From Collinsella sp. AM34-10 (lineage in GTDB: Bacteria; Actinomycetota; Coriobacteriia; Coriobacteriales; Coriobacteriaceae): a stretch of DNA of 64,000 bases. The stretch lies in contig NZ_QSIL01000001.1 of the NCBI RefSeq assembly GCF_003469185.1, positions 248,001 to 312,000 on the forward strand, written 5' to 3'. The notes below the pieces were generated by a model. That model saw only the letters and a program-made list of their open reading frames with translations, was not told the DNA's origin and searched no databases. Each line of letters starts with the position of its first letter. Position 1 is the stretch's first letter. Shown piece by piece: positions 8,514 to 17,004 of the stretch. The position numbers were made by a program, and so were the translations under genes.

Positions 8514-9432
8514 CACGCGCATCCATATCGACGAGGCGAGGTTCGGGCGCGTCCAAAAGCAGGACCGCATCGCCACGGGCGTGCTGACGGCGATCGCCGC
8601 CATCGTCATGCTCATCGTCGTCTCCATGGTGGCCTATATCCTGTTCGAGGGCGTCTCGACGCTGTTCCAGCCGGGCTTTCTCACGCAGCCGTCGCGCGCC
8701 AACGGTACCCAGGGTGGCGTGCTCTACCAGCTGTTCGACTCGTTCTACCTGCTGCTGATCACTCTGGTCATCTCGGTGCCCATCAGTCTGGGCGGGGCGG
8801 TCTTCCTGGTTGAGTACGCGCCGAACGGCCCTATCCGCGACATCGCCTCTACCGCCATCGAGACGCTGTCCTCGTTGCCTTCCATCGTCGTCGGCATGTT
8901 CGGCTTTCTGGTGTTCTCGGTGCAGCTGGGCTGGAAGTACTCCATCATCTCCGGCGCTGTCGCGCTCACCATGTTCAATATCCCCATCCTGGTGCGCGTG
9001 ATCCAGCAGGCGCTCGAGGACGTGCCACAGGCCCAGCGCGATGCATGCCTGGCCATGGGCCTTACCCGCTGGGAGGCCACGCTGCACATCCTGATTCCCG
9101 AGGCCATGCCCGCCATCGTGACCGGCATTGTGCTTTCGGCCGGCCGTGTGTTTGGCGAGGCCGCGGCACTGCTCTTTACCTCGGGCATGAGCTCGCCGGT
9201 GCGTCTGAACTTCTTGAGCTTTAACCTGTCGAGCCCCACCTGCGCCTGGAACGTGTTCCGTCCCGGCGAGTCGCTCGCCGTGCACATCTACAAGATCTAT
9301 GGCGAGGGCAGCCCCGAGGCTCAGCAGATCGTTTGGGGCACCGCTGCACTGCTGATGATTTGCGTGCTGCTGTTTAACGTAATCGCCCGTATCGTGGGCA
9401 AGCAACTGGCAAGGAGGATGACGGCCGAGTGA
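8506..9432 (+). CDS. pstA: Phosphate ABC transporter permease PstA
   Basis: 308 residues from a GTG at 8506 that lies inside the end of pstC. Multiple hydrophobic helices, SSLPSIVVGMFGF (counterpart of the PstC motif) and the EAA loop AMGLTRWEATLHILIPEAMP. Partner of PstC in the inner-membrane channel. The last 4 bp overlap pstB. Confidence 0.93.
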   Translation: MASTRIHIDEARFGRVQKQDRIATGVLTAIAAIVMLIVVSMVAYILFEGVSTLFQPGFLTQPSRANGTQGGVLYQLFDSFYLLLITLVISVPISLGGAVFLVEYAPNGPIRDIASTAIETLSSLPSIVVGMFGFLVFSVQLGWKYSIISGAVALTMFNIPILVRVIQQALEDVPQAQRDACLAMGLTRWEATLHILIPEAMPAIVTGIVLSAGRVFGEAAALLFTSGMSSPVRLNFLSFNLSSPTCAWNVFRPGESLAVHIYKIYGEGSPEAQQIVWGTAALLMICVLLFNVIARIVGKQLARRMTAE

Positions 9433-10301
9433 GCGAGATGAAAGCAACACCCGCAGCCGAAGCGGCACCGTCCGAGACCCAGAACTTCCTGTCGAGCGTG
9501 GGGGAGAGCGAGAAGCGCGTGCGCGCGAGCGGCAAGGCCGTGAGCGACGAGGTCGTGCTCTCCACCAAGGACGTCAACGTGTACTATGGCGACCACCATG
9601 CCCTGCACGATACGTCGCTCGACTTTCACAAGGGCGAGATCACGGCGCTCATCGGGCCTTCGGGCTGCGGTAAGTCGACCTTCTTACGCAGCCTCAACCT
9701 GATGAATCGCGAGATTCGCGGCTGCCGCGTGGAGGGCGAGATCAACTACCGCGGGCGCAACGTGAACACCAAGACCGAGAACACCTACGAGTTGCGTCGC
9801 TCCATTGGCATGGTATTCCAACAGCCCAACCCTTTCCGCAAGTCCATTCGCGACAACATTACGTTTGCGCCCAGGCGTCACGGCATTACCGACCGCGACG
9901 AGCTTGATCGTATGGTCGAGGAAAGTCTGCGTGGTGCGGCGCTGTGGGACGAGGTCAAGGACAAGCTCGACAAGAGTGCCTACGCGCTTTCGGGCGGCCA
10001 GCAGCAGCGTTTGTGCATTGCACGCACGCTGGCGCTCAACCCCGACGTGATTCTGTTCGACGAGCCCTGCTCGGCGCTCGACCCCATCTCGACGCTGGCG
10101 ATCGAGGACCTCATGTCATCGATCGTTGTCGACCGCGCCATCGTCATCGTGACGCACAACATGGAGCAGGCGTCGCGTGTGTCCAACCGCACGGCGTTCT
10201 TCTACATGGGCGATATGGTCGAGTACGACGAGACTGACGAGATTTTCCAACGGCCCAAGGATAAGCGGCTGAATGATTACCTCACCGGCATGTTCTCCTA
10301 G
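9429..10301 (+). CDS. pstB: Phosphate ABC transporter ATP-binding protein PstB
   Basis: 290 residues from a GTG at 9429 overlapping the end of pstA. Walker A GPSGCGKST near residue 77, Q-loop FQQPNPF, signature LSGGQQQR near residue 187, Walker B VILFDEPCSALDP and the H-loop IVTHNMEQA. FQQPNPFRKSI and SALDPISTLAIE are PstB-type. The first 35 or so residues form a polar extension not usual in PstB. It powers phosphate import. Confidence 0.95.
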   Translation: MSEMKATPAAEAAPSETQNFLSSVGESEKRVRASGKAVSDEVVLSTKDVNVYYGDHHALHDTSLDFHKGEITALIGPSGCGKSTFLRSLNLMNREIRGCRVEGEINYRGRNVNTKTENTYELRRSIGMVFQQPNPFRKSIRDNITFAPRRHGITDRDELDRMVEESLRGAALWDEVKDKLDKSAYALSGGQQQRLCIARTLALNPDVILFDEPCSALDPISTLAIEDLMSSIVVDRAIVIVTHNMEQASRVSNRTAFFYMGDMVEYDETDEIFQRPKDKRLNDYLTGMFS

Positions 10302-10357
10302 TCCGGGACATGCTTGAGGCCCGCGGCGGCCACGGTTGCCGCGGGACTGATTGGAGA

Positions 10358-10395
10358 GGCGGGTCATCTCTTGCGTGAGATGGCCCGCCTTTTTG
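10358..10395 (+). terminator. Intrinsic terminator after pstB
   Basis: GGCGGGTCATCTC, a 6-base loop, GAGATGGCCCGCC, then TTTTT. It would end the pstSCAB transcript before the ABC-F gene. Confidence 0.75.
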
Positions 10396-10464
10396 TGTCG
10401 TGTGCGGCCCGCCTTTTCGCTGCTATCATGGACAACGTTGAATTTCTACGAAGGAGCAGGGCAT

Positions 10465-12324
10465 ATGGCGATTCTTTTGGGATGCGATTCCGTCAGCCTA
10501 GAGTTTCCCACCAAGCATATTTTCGATAGCGTGACGCTCGGCGTGGGCGAGGGCGACCGCATTGGTATCGTCGGCAAAAACGGCGATGGAAAGTCGACGC
10601 TGCTGAGCGTACTCGCCGGCACGTTGGAGCCCGACGACGGCCGCGTGACGCATCGCCGCGACACGACGATCGGATTGCTCGGCCAAAAGGACAACCTGGT
10701 CGATACCGACACCGTGCATCATGCCGTCGTCGGTGACACGCCCGAGTACGAGTGGGCCTCGAGCCCGCGTACGCGCCAGATTCTGGCCGGTCTTATTAGC
10801 GATGTGCCCTGGGAGGGCACGGTGGGCGAGCTTTCGGGCGGTCAGCGCCGTCGCGTGGACCTCGCGCGCCTGCTGATTGGCGACTACGACGTGCTTATGC
10901 TCGACGAGCCCACCAACCACCTGGACATGCGCACCATCAACTGGCTCGCGCGCCACTTAAATGCCCGCTGGCAGCGCGGTCAGGGCGCCATGCTCGTGGT
11001 CACGCACGACCGCTGGTTCTTGGACGAGGTCTGCACCAGCATGTGGGAGGTCCACGACGGACAGGTCGACCCCTTCGAGGGCGGCTACTCGGCCTACATC
11101 CTGCAGCGCGTGGAGCGCGACCGCATGGCCGCCGTTACCGAGGAACGCCGTCGCAACATGGCGCGCAAGGAGCTCGCGTGGCTGAGCCGCGGCGCCCAGG
11201 CGCGCTCCACCAAGCCCAAGTTTCGCGTGGATGCCGCTCGCGAGCTCATCGCCGACGTGCCGCCCGTGCGCGACGAGCTGGAGCTCAAGCGCCTGGCGGT
11301 GAGCCGCCTGGGCAAGCAGGTTATCGACGTGGTCGACGTGGACGCCGGCTATGCGGATACCGATGGCGCGCCCAAGCAGGTGCTCTCGGACGTGACTTGG
11401 CTTATCGGCGCGGGCGACCGCTATGGTCTTTTGGGCGAGAACGGCGCCGGCAAGTCGACCTTGCTCGACGTGATCCAGGGCAAGATCGCGCCCCTGCGCG
11501 GTCGCGTGAAGATTGGCCAGACGGTGCGCTTTGGCGTGCTGTCGCAGCAGCTCGAGGAGCTCGAGCCCTACATGGGCGATACGATCCGCGAGGTGCTCGG
11601 CAACTATAAGAAGTACTACGTCATCGACGGCAAGGAGACTTCGCCCGAGAAGCTCTGCGAGCGCCTGGGCTTTACGACCCAGCAGCTCTGGAGCCGCATC
11701 GGCGATCTTTCGGGCGGCCAGCGCCGTCGCCTGTCGCTGTTGCTGACGATCCTGGACGAGCCCAACGTGCTTATCCTGGACGAGCCCGGTAACGACCTGG
11801 ATACCGACATGCTCGCGATTGTCGAGGATCTGCTCGACGGCTGGCCCGGCACGCTGATCCTGGTGACGCACGACCGCTTCTTGATGGAGCGCGTGACCGA
11901 CCAGCAGTGGGCGCTGCTTGACGGCCATCTGACGCATATGCCCGGCGGCGTCGACCAGTACCTGCGCCTGTGCAACGCCACCGCCGAGGGCGAGCCCGTG
12001 GGTGCGCCGAGCGCCAAGACCGGCACGTTTGACACCGGTGCCGCGGCAACTGCGGCCGAAAAGCCCAAGTCGAGCGGCCAGCCCAATGGTCTTTCCAACG
12101 CCGAGCGCCAGAAGCTCCGCCGCGAGGTGAGCTCGCTTGAGCGCAAAATGGAGACGCAGCGCGCTCGCGTGGAGGAGGCCGAGGCCGCGATGGCCCAGGT
12201 CGACCCCACCAACTACACGGCGCTGGGCGAGCAGCAGGCAAAGATTGACGAGGCTCACGCCGCCATGGACGAGCTGGAGATGGCGTGGCTCGAGGCGAGC
12301 GAGAAGCTCGAGGGCGAGGAGTAG
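10465..12324 (+). CDS. ABC-F family ATPase, Uup-like
   Basis: 619 residues from the ATG at 10465 (GAAGGAG upstream). There are two ABC domains and no membrane segment. Walker A motifs are GKNGDGKST (residue ~37) and GENGAGKST (~325); both signatures read LSGGQRRR; Walker B regions contain LDEPTNHLD and LDEPGNDLD. The last ~90 residues are a charged coiled coil (QKLRREVSSLERKMETQ), typical of Uup. ABC-F proteins act on the ribosome or on branched DNA rather than transporting. The second EQ-type motif reads GNDLD instead of TNHLD, as in many Uup proteins. An antibiotic-resistance role is possible but not indicated. Confidence 0.9.
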   Translation: MAILLGCDSVSLEFPTKHIFDSVTLGVGEGDRIGIVGKNGDGKSTLLSVLAGTLEPDDGRVTHRRDTTIGLLGQKDNLVDTDTVHHAVVGDTPEYEWASSPRTRQILAGLISDVPWEGTVGELSGGQRRRVDLARLLIGDYDVLMLDEPTNHLDMRTINWLARHLNARWQRGQGAMLVVTHDRWFLDEVCTSMWEVHDGQVDPFEGGYSAYILQRVERDRMAAVTEERRRNMARKELAWLSRGAQARSTKPKFRVDAARELIADVPPVRDELELKRLAVSRLGKQVIDVVDVDAGYADTDGAPKQVLSDVTWLIGAGDRYGLLGENGAGKSTLLDVIQGKIAPLRGRVKIGQTVRFGVLSQQLEELEPYMGDTIREVLGNYKKYYVIDGKETSPEKLCERLGFTTQQLWSRIGDLSGGQRRRLSLLLTILDEPNVLILDEPGNDLDTDMLAIVEDLLDGWPGTLILVTHDRFLMERVTDQQWALLDGHLTHMPGGVDQYLRLCNATAEGEPVGAPSAKTGTFDTGAAATAAEKPKSSGQPNGLSNAERQKLRREVSSLERKMETQRARVEEAEAAMAQVDPTNYTALGEQQAKIDEAHAAMDELEMAWLEASEKLEGEE

Positions 12325-12330
12325 GCAAGG

Positions 12331-13101
12331 ATGATCAAGGCCGCATTTTTCGATATCGACGGCACGTTGCTGAGCTTTAAGACCCATCGGATTCCGGCGT
12401 CGGCGCAGCAGGCGCTCGACAGCTTTCGCGAGCAGGGGATTGCGTGCATAATCGCCACGGGTCGCCCGACCTACCAGATGCCGGATTGGCTGTTCGACTT
12501 GGGTTGGGATGCGTACATTACGCTTTCGGGTCAGCACTGTTTTGATGCCAAGGGCGTTTATCGCAGCTGCCCGATCGATCCGGACGACGTTGCGGTGATT
12601 GTGGACCAGGTGGCGCAGGGACGCTACGACTCACTGTGCATGCAGGGCGAGAATTCGTTTGTGAACCGTCTGTCCAAGCGCGTGGTGACGGCCGGCAGCA
12701 ACGCGGGAATTGTCTACCACGAGGAGCCGTTTGAGCACGCCTTTGACGCGCCGGTCTACCAGTTTTGCGCCTTTGTGGATCCGGCCGACGAGCATATCGT
12801 GACCGACGCCGTGTCGCATTCGCTCACCACGCGCTGGTGCGACCTGTTCTGCGACATTATTCCCGCTAACGGCGGCAAGGACCTGGGTGTGGCGGCGACG
12901 CTCGAGCGGCTTGGTATCGACGCGAGCGAGGCGATTGCCTTTGGCGACGGCGAGAACGACCTGTCGATGTTTGCCGCCGTGGGCACGAGCGTGGCCATGG
13001 GCAACGCGCAGGATACCGTGAAGGCCGCGGCGACCTACGTGACGACCGCCGTAGACGACGACGGCATCTACAATGCCGCCGAGCACTTTGGCCTGCTATA
13101 G
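12331..13101 (+). CDS. Cof-type HAD-IIB phosphatase
   Basis: 256 residues starting 6 bp after the ABC-F stop, with AAGG just upstream, so probably co-transcribed. Motif I FFDIDGTLLSF, motif II IATGRP, and the C-terminal IAFGDGENDLSMF and VAMGNAQDTVKAAA are characteristic of Cof/YidA sugar-phosphate phosphatases. Likely a cytoplasmic phosphatase with broad substrate range; the physiological substrate is unknown. Confidence 0.9.
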   Translation: MIKAAFFDIDGTLLSFKTHRIPASAQQALDSFREQGIACIIATGRPTYQMPDWLFDLGWDAYITLSGQHCFDAKGVYRSCPIDPDDVAVIVDQVAQGRYDSLCMQGENSFVNRLSKRVVTAGSNAGIVYHEEPFEHAFDAPVYQFCAFVDPADEHIVTDAVSHSLTTRWCDLFCDIIPANGGKDLGVAATLERLGIDASEAIAFGDGENDLSMFAAVGTSVAMGNAQDTVKAAATYVTTAVDDDGIYNAAEHFGLL

Positions 13102-13145
13102 CTACGGATTCGGCACTTGGGGACGTTCCTTTTGCGCCGGCAGTC

Positions 13146-13184
13146 GGGGGCACTCCTTGCGGGGCGTGTCCCCGCTTTGTTTTC
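13146..13184 (+). terminator. Probable terminator after the Cof-type gene
   Basis: GGGGCAC and GTGTCCCC flank a 12-base loop, followed by GCTTTGTTTT. The preceding GGGGACGTTCC phrase recurs in other intergenic palindromes of this window (for example near 55190-55260). Confidence 0.45.
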
Positions 13185-13235
13185 GTCCCGTGCGTTTTGT
13201 GAAACACGGTTAACTTTTTAGACAACGTAGTAAGA

Positions 13236-13250
13236 CATAGGCAACTTTTG
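13236..13250. promoter_or_regulatory. Candidate metal-regulator operator, copy 1
   Basis: CATAGGCAACTTTTG lies about 65 bp before the DtxR-family gene. The same 15-mer with one change occurs at 21345-21359 before the His-rich metal permease. A shared operator, perhaps autoregulated by this DtxR-like protein, is an inference. Confidence 0.35.
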
Positions 13251-13313
13251 CGGTAAAGTAAATCAAGCAAAAGTATCCAAAGGCTAACTAGAAGCCATCG
13301 CGAAAGGCGGCCC

Positions 13314-13691
13314 ATGGCCCTGCGTGAATCTGGAGAAGACTATCTCGAATCTATTTATGTGCTCTCGGAGCGCCAGGGCGTCGTTCGCTCGATTGACGTT
13401 GCCGAATACCTGGGCGTAACCAAGGCAAGCGTCTCTAAAGCCATGGCGGCCTTGGAGAGCACCGGCTACGTGGAGATGGGCAAACGCGACGTGCATCTGA
13501 CGGAACGCGGTCTTGAGGTTGCCCGTCAAATGTGGGAGCGCCACTGCTTTTTTGTAGGGCTGCTAGAGGACGCAGGCGTTTCGGCAGAGGTTGCCTCGCA
13601 AGAGGGATGTCACATGGAGCACTGCCTGAGCGAGGAGAGCTTCGAGAAGCTAAGATCGATGCTGAGACGGGGTAGCGACCGGGATCAATAG
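13314..13691 (+). CDS. DtxR/MntR-family metal-dependent regulator, short form
   Basis: 125 residues, GCGAAAGG upstream of the ATG. The N-terminal winged helix (EDYLESIYVLSERQGVVRSIDVAEYLGVTKASVSKAMAAL region, residues ~7-45) is typical of DtxR/MntR, and CHMEHCLSEESFEKL matches the metal-binding dimerisation helix. It lacks the C-terminal SH3-like domain, as MntR does. It probably represses metal-uptake or activates efflux genes in response to Mn or Fe. It stands alone, facing the metal ATPase gene on the other strand. Confidence 0.85.
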   Translation: MALRESGEDYLESIYVLSERQGVVRSIDVAEYLGVTKASVSKAMAALESTGYVEMGKRDVHLTERGLEVARQMWERHCFFVGLLEDAGVSAEVASQEGCHMEHCLSEESFEKLRSMLRRGSDRDQ

Positions 13692-13770
13692 CCCCGCCAA
13701 CTAAGTCCAACTCAGACAAGGAACCCCGCCAGCAAGCGATGCCCAAGAACCGCCAGCAACGTCACCGCAG

Positions 13771-13900
13771 GCCGGGGCCGGGCTTGGTTTTTGAAAACAC
13801 TCCGCAGACCAGAAGCGCCCCCGTTCGTAGCTCCGAAGGAGCAGAACGGGGGCGCTTCATTGGTCGAGGACGTTTTCAAAAACCAAGCCCGGTCCCGGCC
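13771..13900. terminator. 130-bp bidirectional terminator palindrome
   Basis: Both arms read inwards as GCCGGGGCCGGGCTTGGTTT and its near complement, with an inner stem GCGCCCCCGTTC / GAACGGGGGCGC. It lies between the convergent DtxR and P-type ATPase genes and would stop transcription from both sides. Confidence 0.7.
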
Positions 13901-13916
13901 GGAGGGACCACAGGCG

Positions 13917-15869
13917 CTACAGGTTCTTGACACCCATCGCGCGCATGGCGTTCAGGATAGCGATGATCGCCACGCCTACGTCGCCAAAGACGGCAAGCCA
14001 CATATTGGCGATACCCAGCGCTGCCAGCACAAGGATCAGCAGCTTAATGCCCAGCGCAAAGATTATGTTCTGCCAAACAATCGACATGGTCTTGCGCGCC
14101 ACGCGGATCGCGCGGGAAATGTTGGACGGCTTGTCGTCCATCAGCACCACGTCGGCGGCCTCGATCGCGGCGTCGGAGCCCATGGCGCCCATGGCAATGC
14201 CCACATCGGCGCGCGTAAGCACAGGCGCGTCGTTGATACCGTCGCCGACAAAGGCGAGCTTGCCCTTGCCACTTTCGGCCGCGAGTAGTGCCTCAACGCG
14301 CTCGACCTTGTCGCCCGGCAGGAGCTGCGCGTGGAACTCGTCGAGACCGAGTTGCTTGGCCACAGACGCTGCAACCTCCTCGCGGTCGCCCGTGAGCATG
14401 ACGGTGCGGTTGATACCGGCGGCATGCAGGTCGCGAATCGTTTGCTCCGCATCGGCCTTAACGGTGTCTGCAATCACGATGTGGCCGGCGTACACGCCGT
14501 CAACGAGCACGTGGAGGATCGTGCCGACAACCTCGCAGTCCGGTGCTTCAACGCCGGCCGCAGCAAGCATCTTGGCATTGCCGACGATGACGCGCTTGCC
14601 GTCGATATTCGCCGTCACGCCATGGCCCGCGTCATTGGTGGAGTCGCTTACGCGTTTGGGATCGAGCTCGCCCTGGAAGGCGGTGCGTACCGACTGCGCG
14701 ATGGGGTGATCGGAAAACGACTCGGCAAGGGCCGCGACCTCAAGCAGTGACTGCTCGGTATAGCCGGTCTCGGGGTGTACCGCCACGACCGAAAACGTGC
14801 CGTTGGTGAGCGTGCCGGTCTTGTCAAAGACGACGGTATCCACATCGGCGAGCGTCTCGAGGTAGTTGGAGCCCTTGATGAGAACTCCCAGCTTGGACGC
14901 GCCGCCGATGCCACCAAAGAAGCTGAGCGGGACGCTGATCACGAGCGCGCACGGGCAGCTGACGACCAGGAAGGTCAGGCCGCGCAGGATCCAGTCGGAC
15001 CAGGCGCCGGTGACCAAGCCGCCGCCGAGCGCGAGTACCGCGGCCGCGCCGGTGACGGCGGGCGTGTAGACGCGGGCGAAGCGCGTGATGAAGTTCTCGG
15101 TACGCGCCTTCTTTTCGCTGGCGTTTTCTACGAGCTCCAGGACGCGCGCGACGGTGGACTCGCCAAATGGCTTGGTGGTGTGCACGTGGATGAGACCCGT
15201 CATGTTGATGCAGCCGCTGATGATATCGTCTCCGGTTTTGGCCGGGCGGGGGACCGACTCGCCGGTAAGGGCGGCGGTATCGAGCTGCGTCTCGCCTTCG
15301 ACGATGACGCCGTCGATGGGCACGCGCTCGCCGGGCTTGACGACGATGACGGTGCCGACGGCGATGTCATCGGGAAAGACCTGCTCGAGTGTGCCGTCGA
15401 GTTGCTCGACGTTGGCATAATCGGGTGCGATGTCCATCATGGCGCTGATCGACTTGCGGCTCTTGCCCACGGCGTATGCCTGGAACAGCTCGCCGACCTG
15501 GTAGAACAGCATGACAGCGGCGCCTTCGGCCATGTGCGGATCGGTATCGGGGAAGAGCACCATGGCAAACGCGCCGATGGTCGCGACGGCCATGAGGAAG
15601 CTTTCGTCGAAGGCCTTGCCGCGGCGGATGTTGTTGTATGCCTTTTGGAGCACGTCGTAGCCGGCAATTAAAAACGGCACGAGGAACAGCACGAAACTGG
15701 CGTAGACGTTGCCGGGCTCCCCAAATGCGATAGTGAGAGCTCCGAGCTCGTCGAGGGCATAAACAACGGCAAAAATGCCTAGCGCTACCAGGATACGGTT
15801 GCGCTTATGCTCAAGGGACTCTTTCTTCTTACGCTTCTTCTTTTTCTTCTTGGGATCGGCGGTTGCCAT
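13917..15869 (-). CDS. P1B-type metal-exporting ATPase (Zn/Cd/Co class)
   Basis: 650 residues, GGGAGG upstream of the ATG at 15869. Residues 5-25 are strongly Lys/Arg rich. The actuator TGES reads ALTGESVP, the metal-site helix has SCPCAL (residue ~303), the phosphorylation site is DKTGTLTNG (~346), and MLTGDREEVA and VGDGINDAPVL complete the P-type set. SCPCAL without a His-rich N terminus fits the ZntA/CadA class. The N-terminal HMA domain normally fused to such pumps is absent here but is encoded separately just upstream (15968-16186). Predicted to export Zn, Cd or Co across the cytoplasmic membrane. An ArsR-type operator lies directly before the gene. Confidence 0.92.
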   Translation of the reverse strand: MATADPKKKKKKRKKKESLEHKRNRILVALGIFAVVYALDELGALTIAFGEPGNVYASFVLFLVPFLIAGYDVLQKAYNNIRRGKAFDESFLMAVATIGAFAMVLFPDTDPHMAEGAAVMLFYQVGELFQAYAVGKSRKSISAMMDIAPDYANVEQLDGTLEQVFPDDIAVGTVIVVKPGERVPIDGVIVEGETQLDTAALTGESVPRPAKTGDDIISGCINMTGLIHVHTTKPFGESTVARVLELVENASEKKARTENFITRFARVYTPAVTGAAAVLALGGGLVTGAWSDWILRGLTFLVVSCPCALVISVPLSFFGGIGGASKLGVLIKGSNYLETLADVDTVVFDKTGTLTNGTFSVVAVHPETGYTEQSLLEVAALAESFSDHPIAQSVRTAFQGELDPKRVSDSTNDAGHGVTANIDGKRVIVGNAKMLAAAGVEAPDCEVVGTILHVLVDGVYAGHIVIADTVKADAEQTIRDLHAAGINRTVMLTGDREEVAASVAKQLGLDEFHAQLLPGDKVERVEALLAAESGKGKLAFVGDGINDAPVLTRADVGIAMGAMGSDAAIEAADVVLMDDKPSNISRAIRVARKTMSIVWQNIIFALGIKLLILVLAALGIANMWLAVFGDVGVAIIAILNAMRAMGVKNL

Positions 15870-15892
15870 GATTCAATCCTCCCATTTGAATG

Positions 15893-15913
15893 TATGAACA
15901 CTCGCTCATATAA
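15893..15913 (-). promoter_or_regulatory. ArsR-type operator before the metal ATPase gene
   Basis: TATGAACACTCGCTCATATAA repeats the core of the operator pair found before the arsR-type gene at 16629-16685 (TATGAACATGCGCTCATAT). It implies an internal regulated promoter so that the pump can be induced separately. Confidence 0.65.
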
Positions 15914-15967
15914 TTTCGCGAGCAAAGGCCGCGGCAAGCGCGACCTTGCAGGTTGGCGTAATCTGGG

Positions 15968-16186
15968 CTAGAGAATGATCTCGCAGTCCGGCTCGGCGTC
16001 GGCGGTAAACTCCACGACGCGGTCGAGGACCTCGTCGAACTCGGCGTCATCGGCCTCGAGCGTTAACTTCTGGGTCATAAAGTTGACCGAAACGGACTTG
16101 ACGCCATCGAGCTTGGCCAGCTCGTCCTGAAGCTCGCGCGCGCAGTTGGCGCAATCGATCTCGTCGAGCTTGAACTGCTTTTTCAT
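15968..16186 (-). CDS. Stand-alone heavy-metal-associated (HMA) domain protein
   Basis: 72 residues, GAAAGGAAC upstream. It has the ferredoxin-like HMA fold pattern with the motif DCANCA as the metal-binding CxxC and ends in an acidic DAEPDCEIIL tail with an extra Cys. The sequence closely resembles the N-terminal domain of CadA/ZntA pumps, which the neighbouring ATPase lacks, so it probably acts as a metallochaperone or detached regulatory domain for that pump. Confidence 0.88.
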   Translation of the reverse strand: MKKQFKLDEIDCANCARELQDELAKLDGVKSVSVNFMTQKLTLEADDAEFDEVLDRVVEFTADAEPDCEIIL

Positions 16187-16249
16187 GGTGGGTTCCTTTC
16201 CCTGTGTTAGCGGTCTGGGTGCCGGCCGCGCTGATACCGTGGTTGATTG

Positions 16250-16615
16250 CTATTCGCAGATATGGCTCATGCCCTGGTTAAGCATGGTGTAGACGTGATC
16301 GTCGGCGAGCGAGTAGAGAATGTTGCGCCCGTCGCGGCGGAACTTGACCAGGTGCGACTGCTTAAGCGTGCGCAGCTGGTGCGATACTGCCGACTGCGAG
16401 GTTGCGGTCGCTTCGGCGATGTCAGCCACGCAGAGCTCGCGGCCCATGAGGGCATAGAGGATCTTGATGCGTGTGGTGTCGCTGAAGACCTTGAACAGGT
16501 CGGCCAGGTCGTACAACAGCTCCTCGTCGGGAAGGTCCTCGGGCGAGCAGGTGGTGGGGACGATCGGCTCGGTGGCCTCGATGCCAGTCTTTGTTTCATC
16601 AGCGTGGCTGCTCAT
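16250..16615 (-). CDS. ArsR/SmtB-family metal-responsive repressor
   Basis: 121 residues, GAAAGGATG upstream of the ATG. The winged helix contains FSDTTRIKILYAL, ELCVADIAEATATSQSAVSH and GRNILYSLAD. The last helix reads DDHVYTMLNQGMSHICE, which matches the alpha-5 metal site (Asp, His, His, Glu spacing) of SmtB/CzrA-type zinc sensors. A Cys in ELCVAD and Cys in SHICE may add ligands. Predicted to release its operators when Zn or a related metal binds, inducing itself, the HMA protein and the pump. Confidence 0.9.
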   Translation of the reverse strand: MSSHADETKTGIEATEPIVPTTCSPEDLPDEELLYDLADLFKVFSDTTRIKILYALMGRELCVADIAEATATSQSAVSHQLRTLKQSHLVKFRRDGRNILYSLADDHVYTMLNQGMSHICE

Positions 16616-16628
16616 TGCAACATCCTTT

Positions 16629-16685
16629 CATATGAACATGCGCTCATATAACTTACTTCCGATTATATGAGCGCATGTTCATATG
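16629..16685. promoter_or_regulatory. Paired ArsR-type operators before the repressor gene
   Basis: Bases 16629-16651 and 16663-16685 are exact reverse complements (23 bp) separated by 11 bp. Each arm contains ATATGAACATGCGCTCATAT, itself an imperfect palindrome, so each arm can be one repressor site. The whole overlaps the presumed promoter just upstream of the ArsR-type gene. Confidence 0.75.
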
Positions 16686-16765
16686 TCAATACAATTTACG
16701 TTAATTTCGATGACTGCTTGCCGCCTCTGCGATTTTCTGCGGGTTGGGAGACATCGACGCAATGC

Positions 16766-16986
16766 TCGCCAACATATTTCGAGATGTTCGGCCAGCATGC
16801 TAAGAAAGCCACCTTGAGAAGCATTAGAACTGTTCATATTTGTACTTTATCGTGTTGAATACCGCGAGAATCAGTTCTTCCTCTACGGGAGTTCCTGCAG
16901 AATCAGTTTTATCTAAAGTTATATTGAGCATTGCTGCAGCCAATCTGGCACATCGGTGGCCGAATAAGTCGAAAAATGTAGGTGGA
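16766..16986. repeat. Inverted-repeat element, copy 1
   Basis: TCGCCAACATATTTCGAGAT at 16766 continues to GTTCGGCC at 16793; its imperfect reverse complement lies at 16958-16986. The inner 160 bp are AT-rich. A similar pair occurs at 19968-20158. Translated, each arm spells a PTFFELFG-like string, but no credible gene carries it. The region fills the gap between the metal operon and the next gene. Confidence 0.45.
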
Positions 16987-17004
16987 CATCCGCAGAGATC
17001 GCCT

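Noticed and set aside
6528..8627. Long open frame on the minus strand opposite pstS-pstC
   Set aside because: It is antisense to two clearly identified genes, has low-complexity His/Asp/Gly-rich sequence typical of shadow frames in GC-rich DNA, and no ribosome site.
10957..12537. Minus-strand open frame opposite the ABC-F and Cof-type genes
   Set aside because: Crosses two real genes on the other strand; no start signal.
16667..16858. 63-residue plus-strand frame across the operator and repeat
   Set aside because: Runs through the ArsR operator and a repeat arm; composition is not coding-like.
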